Assembly: GCF_040105385.1 (NCBI RefSeq)
Contig: NZ_JBEDNQ010000011.1
Coordinates: 244,928-308,927 of the forward strand
DNA length: 64,000 nt
From: Pseudonocardia nematodicida
Lineage (GTDB): Bacteria > Actinomycetota > Actinomycetes > Mycobacteriales > Pseudonocardiaceae
Direction of reading: 5' to 3'
Shown here one piece after another: positions 16,838-24,591 of this stretch. The notes under the pieces were generated by a model. That model was not told the DNA's origin. It did no database searches and saw only the letters and a program-made list of their open reading frames with translations. A program made the translations under genes and the position numbers. Positions within the stretch are counted from its first letter, which is position 1. The number at the start of each line of letters is the position of its first letter.

Positions 16838-18361
16838 ACGGCCCGCCGGATCATGGGCACCGAGGTCGAGTACGGCATCGCGGTGCCCGGTGACCCGACC
16901 GCGAACCCCGTCGTCACCTCCACCCAGGTCGTACTGGCCTACGCCGCGGCGGCCGACGTCCCCCGCAACCGGCGCGCCCGCTGGGACTACGAGGTCGAGT
17001 CGCCGCTGCGCGACGCCCGCGGTTTCGACCTGTCCGCCCCGTCGCTCGCACCCCAGCTCGACACCGACCTCGACGACCTCGGCGCCGCCAACGTCATCCT
17101 CACCAACGGCGCCCGGTTCTACGTCGACCACGCGCACCCCGAGTTCTCCACGCCCGAGGTGCTCACCCCGCGCGACGTCGTGACCTGGGACAAGGCCGGC
17201 GAACGGATCATGCTGGAGGCCGCGAACCGGGCGGTCACCGTGCCCGGCACGGCGCGTACCCAGCTCTACAAGAACAACGTCGACGGCAAGGGCGCGAGCT
17301 ACGGCTCGCACGAGAACTACCTGATGGCCCGCACGACGACGTTCCCGTCGATCGTCGGCGGCCTCACCCCGTTCTTCGTGTCCCGCCAGGTCGTCTGCGG
17401 GGCCGGCCGGGTCGGGCTCGGCGCACAGGGCGACGAGCCCGGCTACCAGATCGCGCAGCGCTCGGACTACATCGAGGTCGAGGTCGGCCTGGAGACCACC
17501 CTCAAGCGGGGCATCATCAACACCCGCGACGAGCCGCACGCCGACGCCGACAAGTACCGCCGGCTGCACGTCATCATCGGCGACGCGAACCTGTCCGAGG
17601 TCGCGACCCTGCTCAAGGTCGGCACCACCGCGCTGGTGCTGGACATGATCGAGCACGGCCGCACCTTCGAGGACCTGCGCCTCGCCGAGCCGGTGAAGTC
17701 GGTGGCCCGGATCAGCCACGACCCGTCGCTGCAGCTCACCGTCGAGCTGGCCGACGGCCGGAAGATGACCGCGCTGGACCTGCAGGACGAGTACCTGGCC
17801 CGTGCCGTCGCGCACGTGGAGGACACCCAGGGGGCCGACCGGTCCGGGTGGGACGCCGACACCCGCGAGGTCGTCGAGGAGTGGGAGATGGTGCTCACCG
17901 ACCTGCGCCGCGACCCGATGCTCACCGCCGACCGGCTGGACTGGACGGCCAAGCTCAAGCTGCTCGAGGCCTACCGCGAGCGGGACGGGCTGACCTGGGC
18001 GTCCGGCCGGCTCGGGATGGTCGACCTGCAGTACTCCGACGTCCGGCTGGCCAAGGGCCTCTACAACCGGCTGGTCACCCGCGGGTCGATGCGCCGGATC
18101 GTCACCGAGGAGCAGGTGATGGCGGCGATGACCGAGCCGCCGACCGACACCCGGGCGTTCTTCCGGGGCACCTGCATGGCCCTGTACCCGGTCGAGGTGG
18201 CCGCGGCGTCCTGGGACTCGGTGATCTTCGACCTGGGCCGCGAGTCGCTGGTCCGGATCCCGACGCTCGAACCGTTGCGGGGGACACGCCGGCACGTCGG
18301 GGAGCTGTTCGAGGCGACCTCGAGCGCCGAGGAACTGGTCGACAAGCTCACCCAGGGATAG
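16835..18361 (+). CDS. dop: Depupylase/Pup deamidase Dop
   Basis: Converts the C-terminal Gln of Pup to Glu so that it can be ligated, and also removes Pup from proteins. The 508-residue protein has the carboxylate-amine ligase (glutamine-synthetase-like) fold shared with PafA: metal-binding motif GTEVEYGI (residues 8-15, Glu10), ARFYVDHAHPEFSTPE with the catalytic region and Dop-specific loop before it, YKNNVDGKGASYGSHENY, and the nucleotide-binding INTRDEPHAD. The first residues are MTARRIMG; an ATG six codons later is an alternative start. pup, prcB and prcA follow in the same direction, the standard actinobacterial order. Distinguished from PafA by length, loop and position beside pup. 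Confidence 0.96.
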   Translation: MTARRIMGTEVEYGIAVPGDPTANPVVTSTQVVLAYAAAADVPRNRRARWDYEVESPLRDARGFDLSAPSLAPQLDTDLDDLGAANVILTNGARFYVDHAHPEFSTPEVLTPRDVVTWDKAGERIMLEAANRAVTVPGTARTQLYKNNVDGKGASYGSHENYLMARTTTFPSIVGGLTPFFVSRQVVCGAGRVGLGAQGDEPGYQIAQRSDYIEVEVGLETTLKRGIINTRDEPHADADKYRRLHVIIGDANLSEVATLLKVGTTALVLDMIEHGRTFEDLRLAEPVKSVARISHDPSLQLTVELADGRKMTALDLQDEYLARAVAHVEDTQGADRSGWDADTREVVEEWEMVLTDLRRDPMLTADRLDWTAKLKLLEAYRERDGLTWASGRLGMVDLQYSDVRLAKGLYNRLVTRGSMRRIVTEEQVMAAMTEPPTDTRAFFRGTCMALYPVEVAAASWDSVIFDLGRESLVRIPTLEPLRGTRRHVGELFEATSSAEELVDKLTQG

Positions 18362-18406
18362 GGGGCCCGGCACTGCGCTACAGGCGAATTTGTCGGTCCC
18401 GGTCGG

Positions 18407-18412
18407 TAGTGT
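18407..18412 (+). promoter_or_regulatory. Putative -10 box for pup
   Basis: TAGTGT in the A/T-richer part of the 126-bp dop-pup gap. No -35 at a good distance is visible. It would give pup-prcBA its own promoter in addition to read-through from dop. Confidence 0.35.
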
Positions 18413-18487
18413 GAACACGTACCGGATCCGGGTTCTCCGCGCGGGCCAGCGTGCGGGCGCCGGATCCCAGTGCGAGAAGGAGACGTC

Positions 18488-18685
18488 ATGTCGCAGGAGC
18501 AGACGAAGCGCCAGGGCGGTGGCGACGGCGACGACGAGTCCGGCGAGAACGCGTCCGGATCGGGCCAGGAGCGTCGGGAGAAGCTCGGCGAGGACGTCGA
18601 CACCATCCTCGACGAGATCGACGACGTGCTGGAGGAGAACGCGGAGGACTTCGTCCGGTCCTACGTCCAGAAGGGCGGTCAGTAG
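18488..18685 (+). CDS. pup: Prokaryotic ubiquitin-like protein Pup
   Basis: The 65-residue intrinsically disordered tag that is ligated to lysines of proteasome substrates. The N-terminal half is Gly/Asp/Glu-rich and unfolded; the C-terminal half has the helix-forming segment DTILDEIDDVLEENAEDFV that binds the Mpa coiled coil, and the chain ends in Gly-Gly-Gln. The final Gln means Dop must deamidate it before PafA can use it. ATG at 18488 is preceded by AGAAGGAGA. An upstream in-frame start at 18470 lies within this ribosome-binding region and is less likely. Its short length and the GGQ end are diagnostic. Confidence 0.97.
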   Translation: MSQEQTKRQGGGDGDDESGENASGSGQERREKLGEDVDTILDEIDDVLEENAEDFVRSYVQKGGQ

Positions 18686-18826
18686 GCCCGCGGGCCTCCG
18701 GCCACCCTCCGCACCACCGTCCCGGCCGGGTCCGCAGTGCGCGGGCCCGGCCGTGCCGGACCAGGCCGCTCGCCACGAGCGGAACCGCCGGCGCACCACC
18801 CCGGATCGAGAGGCACGCACCCGACC

Positions 18827-19717
18827 ATGGAGTTCCGGCTCGGCCACACAGTCGGCAGTACGGCACCCGGTAGCACCGGACACCTCGGCACCTTCCTGAC
18901 CGGGTCCCAGTCGTTCACCGACTTCGTCGGGGCGACGGCGCCGCACCTGATGCCGGGCGCCGGGGTGGTGCCGCACGCGGCCGCACCCGGGAACGCCGCC
19001 GAGGCGCTCGGCGCGGTGCACGGCACCACGATCGTCGCGCTGCAGTACGCCGGCGGCGTCGTGATCGCCGGGGACCGTCGCGCCACCCAGGGCAACGTCA
19101 TCGCGCAGCGGGACATCGAGAAGGTCTTCGTCACCGACGGGCACTCCGCGGTCGGCATCGCCGGCTCGGCCGGGATCGCACTGGAGATGGTGCGGCTGTT
19201 CGCGATGGACCTGGAGCACTACGAGAAGCTCGAGGGTGTCCCGCTGTCGCTGGACGGCAAGACGAACAAGCTGGCGGGGATGATCCGGCAGAACCTCGGC
19301 GCGGCGATGCAGGGGTTCGTCGTCGTCCCGCTGTTCGCCGGGTACGACATCGACGCGACCGACCCCGCGCGCGCCGGCCGGATCGTCACCTTCGACCCGA
19401 CCGGCGGGCGGTACGACGAGCACATGGGCTACCACGCCGTCGGCTCCGGCTCGGTGTTCGCGAAGTCGTCGCTGAAGAAGCTGCACGACCCGGCCGCCGA
19501 CCTCGACGGGGCCGTCCGTACCGCGATCGAGGCCCTCTACGACGCCGCGGACGACGACACGGCGACCGGCGGGCCGGACACCGTCCGCCGGATCTACCCG
19601 ATCGTCGTCGGGATCTCGGCCGAGGGTGCGGCCCGGCGCGGCGAGGACGAGATCGCTGCGGTGGTCGACCGCGTCGTCGCGGGACGCAGGGAGCAGCCCG
19701 GTGGACCGAGCCGCTGA
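18827..19717 (+). CDS. prcB: Proteasome beta subunit PrcB
   Basis: Catalytic subunit of the 20S proteasome core. The 296-residue precursor carries a propeptide of 66 residues; autocatalytic cleavage between Gly66 and Thr67 in GAVHG-TTIVALQYAGG would expose the N-terminal nucleophile Thr. Supporting active-site residues are Asp in GDRRATQGN (position 17 of the mature chain) and Lys in EKVFV (position 33). The long propeptide and mature length match actinobacterial PrcB. It follows pup by 141 bp and precedes prcA by 57 bp. ATG at 18827 chosen because it yields the usual MEFRLG-type N terminus; the open frame continues upstream from 18737. Confidence 0.97.
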   Translation: MEFRLGHTVGSTAPGSTGHLGTFLTGSQSFTDFVGATAPHLMPGAGVVPHAAAPGNAAEALGAVHGTTIVALQYAGGVVIAGDRRATQGNVIAQRDIEKVFVTDGHSAVGIAGSAGIALEMVRLFAMDLEHYEKLEGVPLSLDGKTNKLAGMIRQNLGAAMQGFVVVPLFAGYDIDATDPARAGRIVTFDPTGGRYDEHMGYHAVGSGSVFAKSSLKKLHDPAADLDGAVRTAIEALYDAADDDTATGGPDTVRRIYPIVVGISAEGAARRGEDEIAAVVDRVVAGRREQPGGPSR

Positions 19718-19774
19718 CCCGGCCGGCCGGCCGCACCCCGCCTTCCGTACGCACGAGCCCCTGGAGCGCTCCCC

Positions 19775-20584
19775 ATGACGATGCCGTTCTACTCCTCCGT
19801 CGACCAGCTGCTGCGCGACCGGTCCGAGCTGGCCCGCAAGGGCATCGCGCGCGGGCGCAGCGTGGTGGTGCTGACCTACGCCGGCGGGGTGCTGTTCGTC
19901 GCCGAGAACCGGTCGACGGCGCTGCACAAGGTCTCCGAGATCTACGACAAGATCGGCTTCGCGGCCGTCGGCCGGTACAACGAGTTCGAGAACCTGCGCA
20001 CCGGCGGGATCCGGATGGCCGACTTCCGCGGCTTCTCCTACGACCGGCGGGACGTGACCGGCCGGATGCTGGCCAACGCCTACGCCCAGGCGTTGGGGAC
20101 CGCGTTCGTCGAGCAGCAGAAGCCGTTCGAGGTGGAGCTCTGCGTCGCCGAGGTCGGCGCCGAGGCGGACGGCGACCAGCTCTACCGGATCACCTACGAC
20201 GGCTCGATCACCGACGAGCCCCGCTTCGTCGTGATGGGTGGTCAGACCGAGCCGATCTCGACCAAGCTCGGCGAGACCTACTCGCACGGCCTCGAGCTCG
20301 GCGCGGCGATCGAGGTCGCGCTGGGTGGTCTGCAGGTCCCGGGTGCCGACCCGGCGGCGTCGAACGGCAGCTCCGAGGCGCGCGTGCTCGGTGCCGAGGC
20401 CCTCGAGGTCGCCGTCCTCGACCGCGCGCGGCCGCGCCGGACGTTCCGCCGGATCGAGGGCGCGGCGCTGGCGGCACTGCTCCCGGCCGTGAACCGGGGC
20501 ACCGAGGAGCCCGAGCCCGACGTCGCGGGCGGGGACGACGCGCCGGCTGCGGGTGGTGCGCTGGGCGAGGACGGTTCGTCCTGA
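19775..20584 (+). CDS. prcA: Proteasome alpha subunit PrcA
   Basis: Structural outer ring of the 20S proteasome, forming the gated entry pore and the docking site for the C-terminal Tyr of Mpa. 269 residues, beginning MTMPFYSSVDQLLRDRSELARK, which is the gating octapeptide and first alpha-subunit helix; then GRSVVVLTYAGGVLFVAEN and KIGFAAVGRYNEF. It lacks the N-terminal Thr, as expected of an alpha subunit. The last ~35 residues are acidic and Gly/Ala-rich and probably disordered. prcB precedes it by 57 bp. Its TGA stop overlaps a possible CTG start of the next gene. Confidence 0.97.
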   Translation: MTMPFYSSVDQLLRDRSELARKGIARGRSVVVLTYAGGVLFVAENRSTALHKVSEIYDKIGFAAVGRYNEFENLRTGGIRMADFRGFSYDRRDVTGRMLANAYAQALGTAFVEQQKPFEVELCVAEVGAEADGDQLYRITYDGSITDEPRFVVMGGQTEPISTKLGETYSHGLELGAAIEVALGGLQVPGADPAASNGSSEARVLGAEALEVAVLDRARPRRTFRRIEGAALAALLPAVNRGTEEPEPDVAGGDDAPAAGGALGEDGSS

Positions 20585-21090
20585 CGCGGTTCTCGGCGAC
20601 CACCGAGTCCGCGGCGGTCGTGACCGCGGACCGGACGGCGGTGTGGGGTGTGCTGACCGACCCTGTGCTGCTGCCGAAGCTGACCCCGTTGCTGAGCAGG
20701 ATCGACGCCGAGCCCGGCCCCGACCGGGCGAGTGCCCGCTGGCGCTGGCACATGGTGCAGCTGGCCGTGCTCGGCGTCGGGATCAAGCCGGTGTTCACCG
20801 AGCGGATGAGCTTCACCGAGGGCAAGCGGATCGAGTTCACCCACGAACCGCCGCCCGGGGTGACCGAGTGGTCCGGCGCGGAGGGGTACTACGCGCTGCG
20901 CGACGCCGAGCCCGGTACGGACGGGGCACCGGCGACCCACCTGGAGATCTCGCTGACGCTGCACGTGGACATGCCGCTGTCCCGGCTGGCCGCGCCCGTC
21001 GTCACCCGCACCATGCGGGCGACGATGGACGTGACGGGGGACCGGTTCGGCGCGAACCTGCTGAAGTACCTGCACGCCCGGGAGCGGTAG
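20581..21090 (+). CDS. SRPBCC-fold (START/polyketide-cyclase-like) protein
   Basis: A small hydrophobic-ligand-binding protein of the SRPBCC family; function unknown. The fold normally opens with a beta strand before the helix ADRTAVWGVLTDP. That strand (FSATTESAAVV) is encoded only if translation starts upstream of the GTG at 20620. The one plausible codon is CTG at 20581, whose last two bases and the following A form the prcA stop (CTGA), giving 169 residues. With GTG 20620 the product is 156 residues and loses the strand. Later landmarks: EFTHEPPPGVTEW and the long C-terminal helix DVTGDRFGANLLKYLHARE. Coupling to prcA by stop-start overlap suggests it belongs to the proteasome transcript. 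Confidence 0.7.
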   Translation: MTRFSATTESAAVVTADRTAVWGVLTDPVLLPKLTPLLSRIDAEPGPDRASARWRWHMVQLAVLGVGIKPVFTERMSFTEGKRIEFTHEPPPGVTEWSGAEGYYALRDAEPGTDGAPATHLEISLTLHVDMPLSRLAAPVVTRTMRATMDVTGDRFGANLLKYLHARER

Positions 21091-21093
21091 GCC

Positions 21094-21711
21094 TCACCGT
21101 TCGGCCGCCGGGCGCGAGGCGGGCTCGAACAGGAACTGGATCCGCTCCATGACCGGCCGGCGTGCCGTGTTGTGGAAGGCCGCGACCGACCAGGTGCCGC
21201 CGTCCCGCACGACGATGTAGGTCTGGACCTTGCCCGGCACCGACGGGGGCTCGTCGCCGTCGTAGGTGTCCCCGCGGGTGCTGACGACCGCGACGTCGGG
21301 GCGCACGAACCGCACCGACAGGTACCGGTCGACCAGCCGGGTCCCGGACAGCAGCCCGCCGAACAGGGCGCGGTGGCTCTCGACGACGTCCTCCCGTCCG
21401 GCGTAGTGGGTGCCGACCCAGCTGGTGTAGGTGGCGTCCGGGGTGAAGGCGGCCCCGTAGGCGTCGGCGTCCCCGGCGTTCCAGGCCGTGGTCAGCGAGC
21501 CGATCGTCGCGCAGACCGCCCGGTGCTCGGGCCCGCCGGGCGCGACCGGCCCGGTCACGGGTGCGGCGGTGCAGTCGACGTGCCCGACCGCGTGCGGGGT
21601 GGAGGACGCCGTCAGCCAGAGCCACGCCCCGGCACCGAGCGCGACGAGGCCGGCGCCCACGAGACCGGCGACGAGACGGCGGCGCCGGCGGGGGACGAAC
21701 GATGTGGTCAC
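21094..21711 (-). CDS. Membrane-anchored SnoaL/SgcJ-like (NTF2-fold) protein
   Basis: A 205-residue protein with a basic start (VPRRRRRLV), one N-terminal membrane anchor or uncleaved signal (about residues 12-34, AGLVGAGLVALGAGAWLWL), then an extracytoplasmic NTF2-like domain recognised by VCATIGSLTTAWNAGDADAYGAAF and WVGTHYAGREDVVESHRALF, as in the SgcJ/EcaC family. GTG at 21711 is preceded by GGGAGG, which favours it over the frame start at 21741. It is divergent from a MarR gene across a symmetrical A/T-rich region, so it is likely the MarR target. It converges on the SRPBCC gene with 3 bp between stops. Ligand or reaction unknown. Confidence 0.75.
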   Translation of the reverse strand: MTTSFVPRRRRRLVAGLVGAGLVALGAGAWLWLTASSTPHAVGHVDCTAAPVTGPVAPGGPEHRAVCATIGSLTTAWNAGDADAYGAAFTPDATYTSWVGTHYAGREDVVESHRALFGGLLSGTRLVDRYLSVRFVRPDVAVVSTRGDTYDGDEPPSVPGKVQTYIVVRDGGTWSVAAFHNTARRPVMERIQFLFEPASRPAAER

Positions 21712-21726
21712 GGGACCTCCCGATGA

Positions 21727-21776
21727 GTTGTGCGTGTGCAATCATTGTGTAGACGCAGTCATTGCGCAAACGCAAC
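21727..21776. promoter_or_regulatory. Inverted-repeat operator between SnoaL-like and MarR genes
   Basis: GTTGTGCGTGTGCAAT (21727-21742) and CATTGCGCAAACGCAAC (21760-21776) form an imperfect inverted repeat. The right arm contains the perfect palindrome TTGCGCAA (21762-21769). It covers the whole gap between divergent genes, as expected for autoregulation by the MarR protein. Confidence 0.55.
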
Positions 21777-21791
21777 TGAAATGGGGCGAGG

Positions 21792-22274
21792 GTGACCGAG
21801 CGCGATCCGACGACCGAGATCTATCGCCGCTACCTCGCCGCGGTCGTGCGGTTCCATCTGCGGGCGGCCGAGGCGGCCGGACTGGGGCCCACCGACTACC
21901 AGGCGGCGAGCCTGCTGGAGCTGGACGGCCCGACGACGGCCGGTGCGCTGGGCCGGCGGCTCGGGCTCACCCCGGGTTCCGCGACCCGGGTGGTCGACCG
22001 GCTGGTCGCCGCCGGCCTCGCCCGCCGGGTGCCGGATCCGGGAGACCGCCGGCGCGTCCTGGTCGAGCACACCGGCGTCCTGCCGCCGGGGCTGACCGAG
22101 ATCCTCGACCGGGTCCGGGAGCCGATCGGCGCCGCAGTGGCCGATCTGTCGAGTTCCGAGCGCGCGGGCCTGGTCCGCTACCTGACCGTCGCGGAGCGGG
22201 CATACCGGGACGCTCTCGAGTGTTCCCCCGATGGCATGATTGAAGAATCAACTACTTGGGGGCGCCATGAGTGA
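21792..22274 (+). CDS. MarR-family transcriptional regulator
   Basis: A 160-residue winged-helix regulator: dimer helix IYRRYLAAVVRFHLRAAEAAGL, helix-turn-helix TAGALGRRLGLTPGSATRVVDRL, wing AGLARRVPDPGDRRRVLVE, and C-terminal dimer helix. GTG at 21792 follows GCGAGGG. Its last 8 bases overlap the start of the LLM flavoprotein gene, and an operator-like dyad for that gene lies inside its final codons. It is divergent from the SnoaL-like gene across an inverted repeat. Likely repressor of both neighbours; inducer unknown. Confidence 0.86.
   Translation: MTERDPTTEIYRRYLAAVVRFHLRAAEAAGLGPTDYQAASLLELDGPTTAGALGRRLGLTPGSATRVVDRLVAAGLARRVPDPGDRRRVLVEHTGVLPPGLTEILDRVREPIGAAVADLSSSERAGLVRYLTVAERAYRDALECSPDGMIEESTTWGRHE
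22240..22257 (-). promoter_or_regulatory. TTGA-N4-TCAA operator-like element before LLM gene
   Basis: TTGA-AGAA-TCAA (22240-22251) is followed by CTACTT, so the minus strand reads AAGTAGTTGA (22257-22248), identical to ten bases in the YceI/MarR promoter at 13655. It lies in the end of the MarR coding region, 9 bases before the LLM start codon. Confidence 0.45.
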
Positions 22275-23292
22275 GATCGTCTTCGGCCTGGACACCTTCG
22301 GCGACGTGCCGACCGACGACGCCGGGGAGTCGCTGACCCATCCGCAGGCCATCCGGCAGGTCGTCGACGAGGCGGTGCTCGCCGACGAGGTCGGCGTGGA
22401 CGTCATCGGCCTGGGGGAGCACCACCGCGCGGACTACGCGATCTCCACGCCGGAGACGGTGCTCGCCGGGATCGCCGGCCGGACGTCGCGGATCCACCTC
22501 TCGTCCGCGGTGACCGTGCTCAGCTCCGACGACCCGGTGCGCGTCTACCAGCGGTTCGCGACGCTGGACGCGCTGTCCTCCGGTCGCGCCGAGGTGATCC
22601 TCGGCCGCGGGTCGTTCACCGAGTCGTTCCCGCTGTTCGGCTACGACATGAGCGACTACGAGGTGCTGTTCGAGGAGAAGCTGGACCTGTTCGCCAGGCT
22701 CCTCGACGAGAAGCCGGTGACCTGGCGCGGCACGACGCGGGCGGCGCTGGACGGCATCGAGGTCTTCCCGACCACCGGCCGCAGGATCCCGGTGTGGGTC
22801 GGGGTGGGCGGGTCGCCGGAGTCGGTCGTGCGGACCGCGCGGCACGACCTCGGCCTGGTGCTGGCCGTCATCGGCGGGGCGCCGGCGCGGTTCGCGCCCT
22901 ACGTCGACCTCTACCACCGGGCCGTCGAGCAGTTCGGGAACGCCCCGAAGCCGATCGGGGTGCACGCGCCCGGATTCGTCGCCGACACCGACGACGAGGC
23001 GCGCGAGATCTTCTACGCCCCGTTCAAGGTGCAGATGGACCGGATCGGTGCGCAGCGCGGCTGGCCGCCCATGTCGCGGGCCCGGTTCGAGGCGGACGTC
23101 GCGCAGGGGGCGCTGCACGTCGGGTCGCCGGAGACGGTCGCCCGCAAGATCGCCGAATCCGTGCGCTCGCTCGGAGCGGGCCGGTTCGACCTGACCTACA
23201 CGGTCGGCCCGCAGCCGGTCTCGGCCCGGATGCGCGCGGTCGAGCTGTACGGCACCCGCGTGGTCCCGATGGTGCGTGAGCTGCTGGCCTGA
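22267..23292 (+). CDS. LLM-class flavin-dependent oxidoreductase
   Basis: A 341-residue luciferase-like TIM-barrel monooxygenase that probably uses FMNH2 or F420H2. Landmarks: EIVFGLDTFGDVP at the start, LGEHHRADYAISTPETVLA, TSRIHLSSAVTVLSSDDPVRVYQ, the phosphate-binding loop region RAEVILGRGSFTESFPLFGY and a C-terminal PETVARKIAESVRSLGAGRF. The ATG at 22267 overlaps the MarR stop; the frame start at 22240 is in the operator-like dyad and less likely. Substrate unknown. It ends in the repeat TGATCACGGGGTG, then a large hairpin. Confidence 0.87.
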   Translation: MSEIVFGLDTFGDVPTDDAGESLTHPQAIRQVVDEAVLADEVGVDVIGLGEHHRADYAISTPETVLAGIAGRTSRIHLSSAVTVLSSDDPVRVYQRFATLDALSSGRAEVILGRGSFTESFPLFGYDMSDYEVLFEEKLDLFARLLDEKPVTWRGTTRAALDGIEVFPTTGRRIPVWVGVGGSPESVVRTARHDLGLVLAVIGGAPARFAPYVDLYHRAVEQFGNAPKPIGVHAPGFVADTDDEAREIFYAPFKVQMDRIGAQRGWPPMSRARFEADVAQGALHVGSPETVARKIAESVRSLGAGRFDLTYTVGPQPVSARMRAVELYGTRVVPMVRELLA

Positions 23293-23434
23293 TCACGGGG
23301 TGGGCGCACACGCGGCCGGTCGTGATCGACCATCGGGCCCGGAATCCGGCCTGATCCGTCCGGGTTCCGGGCCCGATCAGTGATCGCCGCAGCCAGGCTC
23401 GGCTCCGGGGCGTGGGGCCGATGATCACGGGGTG
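23290..23434. repeat. Direct repeat TGATCACGGGGTG at both gene ends
   Basis: The 13-mer occurs at 23290-23302, where it contains the LLM stop TGA, and at 23422-23434, where its complement CACCCCGTGATCA contains the LysR stop TGA. The hairpin at 23332-23377 lies between the two copies. The arrangement suggests a mobile or duplicated intergenic element. Confidence 0.5.
23332..23377. terminator. Bidirectional terminator between LLM and LysR genes
   Basis: An 18-bp inverted repeat: ATCGGGCCCGGAATCCGG (23332-23349) pairs with 23360-23377 with a single G-T wobble and a 10-base loop. It lies between convergent genes. Confidence 0.75.
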
Positions 23435-24510
23435 TCGTGGGTGCGCGCGGGGTCCGGGGCGACGTGGACCGCGCGGGCCGCGGTGGTGCGCAGGGTGTCG
23501 GTGAGCGCGCGGAGAGCGGGGAGGCCGGCGTCGGACTCCCGGGTCGCCAGGAGCAGGGCGCGGGTCACGGCCGGCCGGCACGGCACGAAGCGCACGCCGT
23601 CGAGTGAGCCGGAGGGTCGCGACGACGGTGCCACCGCACCCGGAACGAGCCCGGACGGCACCTCGTCGCTCTCGTCAGGGCCCACACCCGGCCGGGGCCC
23701 GACCCGCTCGGCGTCCCGGGGGCTCCCGTCGGGCGCGGCGGCGCCGGTCGTGCCCGGCACCGCGGTCGTCGGGACCAGGGCGATGGCAAGCCCTGCACGG
23801 ACCAGCGCGAGCTGGGTGGCGAAGTCGCCGAACAGGTAGCGGACGTCGGGCTCGACCCCTCGGGACCGGAGCAGCTGCAGCATGGCCTCGTAGGGCTCGG
23901 TGCCCACCGGGCTCGACGCCCACACCTCGCCGGTCAGCCCGCGCAGCGGCACCGGGTCCAGCTCGGCCACCGCGTGACCGTCGGGCACCGCGAGCAGGAC
24001 GGGTTCGGTGACCAGTGTGGTCACTTCGAGGCCGGCCGGGAGTGTCGCCGGGCGGTGCGTCCAGCTCTCCAGCAGTACGGCGTCGAGATCCCGGGAGCGC
24101 AGCGCGGGCAGCATGTCGACGACCTCGCCGTCGGTGACGGTCGGGACCAGCCGCGGGTGGTCCGCGGTCAGGCTCCGCAGCACGTCCGGCAGCAGGGCGC
24201 GCAGGGCGCTGGCGACCGAGGCGATCCGCAGCGGGCCGGCGACGTCGTCGTGCAGCGTGGCCAGGTCGCGCTCGGCACCGGCGACGGCGGCCGCCACCGC
24301 GCGGGCGTGCCCGGCCAGCACGTGCCCGGCCGCGGTGAGCCGGATCCCGCGGCCGTCCGGTTCGACCAGCCGCGTCCCCGTCTCGCGTTCGAGCTTGCGC
24401 AGCTGCTGGGTCACGGCGGGCCCGGTGATGTGCAGCGCGGCCGCCGCGGCCCCGACCGACCCGTGATCGGCGACGGCGGCGAACACCCGGAGCCTGTCCC
24501 ATGCGATCAC
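23425..24510 (-). CDS. LysR-family transcriptional regulator
   Basis: A ~361-residue LysR regulator. N-terminal helix-turn-helix: WDRLRVFAAVADHGSVGAAA then ITGPAVTQQLRKLERETGTRL. The effector domain follows from about residue 90 (GPLRIASVASALRALLPDVL). An acidic Pro/Asp-rich insertion of ~45 residues (around GPDESDEVPSGLVPG) interrupts its second half and is unusual for the family. I place the start at the GTG at 24510; the open frame goes on for hundreds of codons against the EamA gene and cannot be coding. It is divergent from the EamA transporter, its likely target. Confidence 0.85.
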   Translation of the reverse strand: MIAWDRLRVFAAVADHGSVGAAAAALHITGPAVTQQLRKLERETGTRLVEPDGRGIRLTAAGHVLAGHARAVAAAVAGAERDLATLHDDVAGPLRIASVASALRALLPDVLRSLTADHPRLVPTVTDGEVVDMLPALRSRDLDAVLLESWTHRPATLPAGLEVTTLVTEPVLLAVPDGHAVAELDPVPLRGLTGEVWASSPVGTEPYEAMLQLLRSRGVEPDVRYLFGDFATQLALVRAGLAIALVPTTAVPGTTGAAAPDGSPRDAERVGPRPGVGPDESDEVPSGLVPGAVAPSSRPSGSLDGVRFVPCRPAVTRALLLATRESDAGLPALRALTDTLRTTAARAVHVAPDPARTHDTP

Positions 24511-24591
24511 AGCGTCATTCCGATCACGCAGCGATTCTAAGCAGTACACCGCAGAAACAGTCATTGGATCTTCACGGTTTCGACAGGCAGC

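Noticed and set aside
16796..20287. Minus-strand open frame of 1,163 codons opposite dop-pup-prcBA
   Set aside because: It lies antisense to four well-recognised genes and has no recognisable motif.
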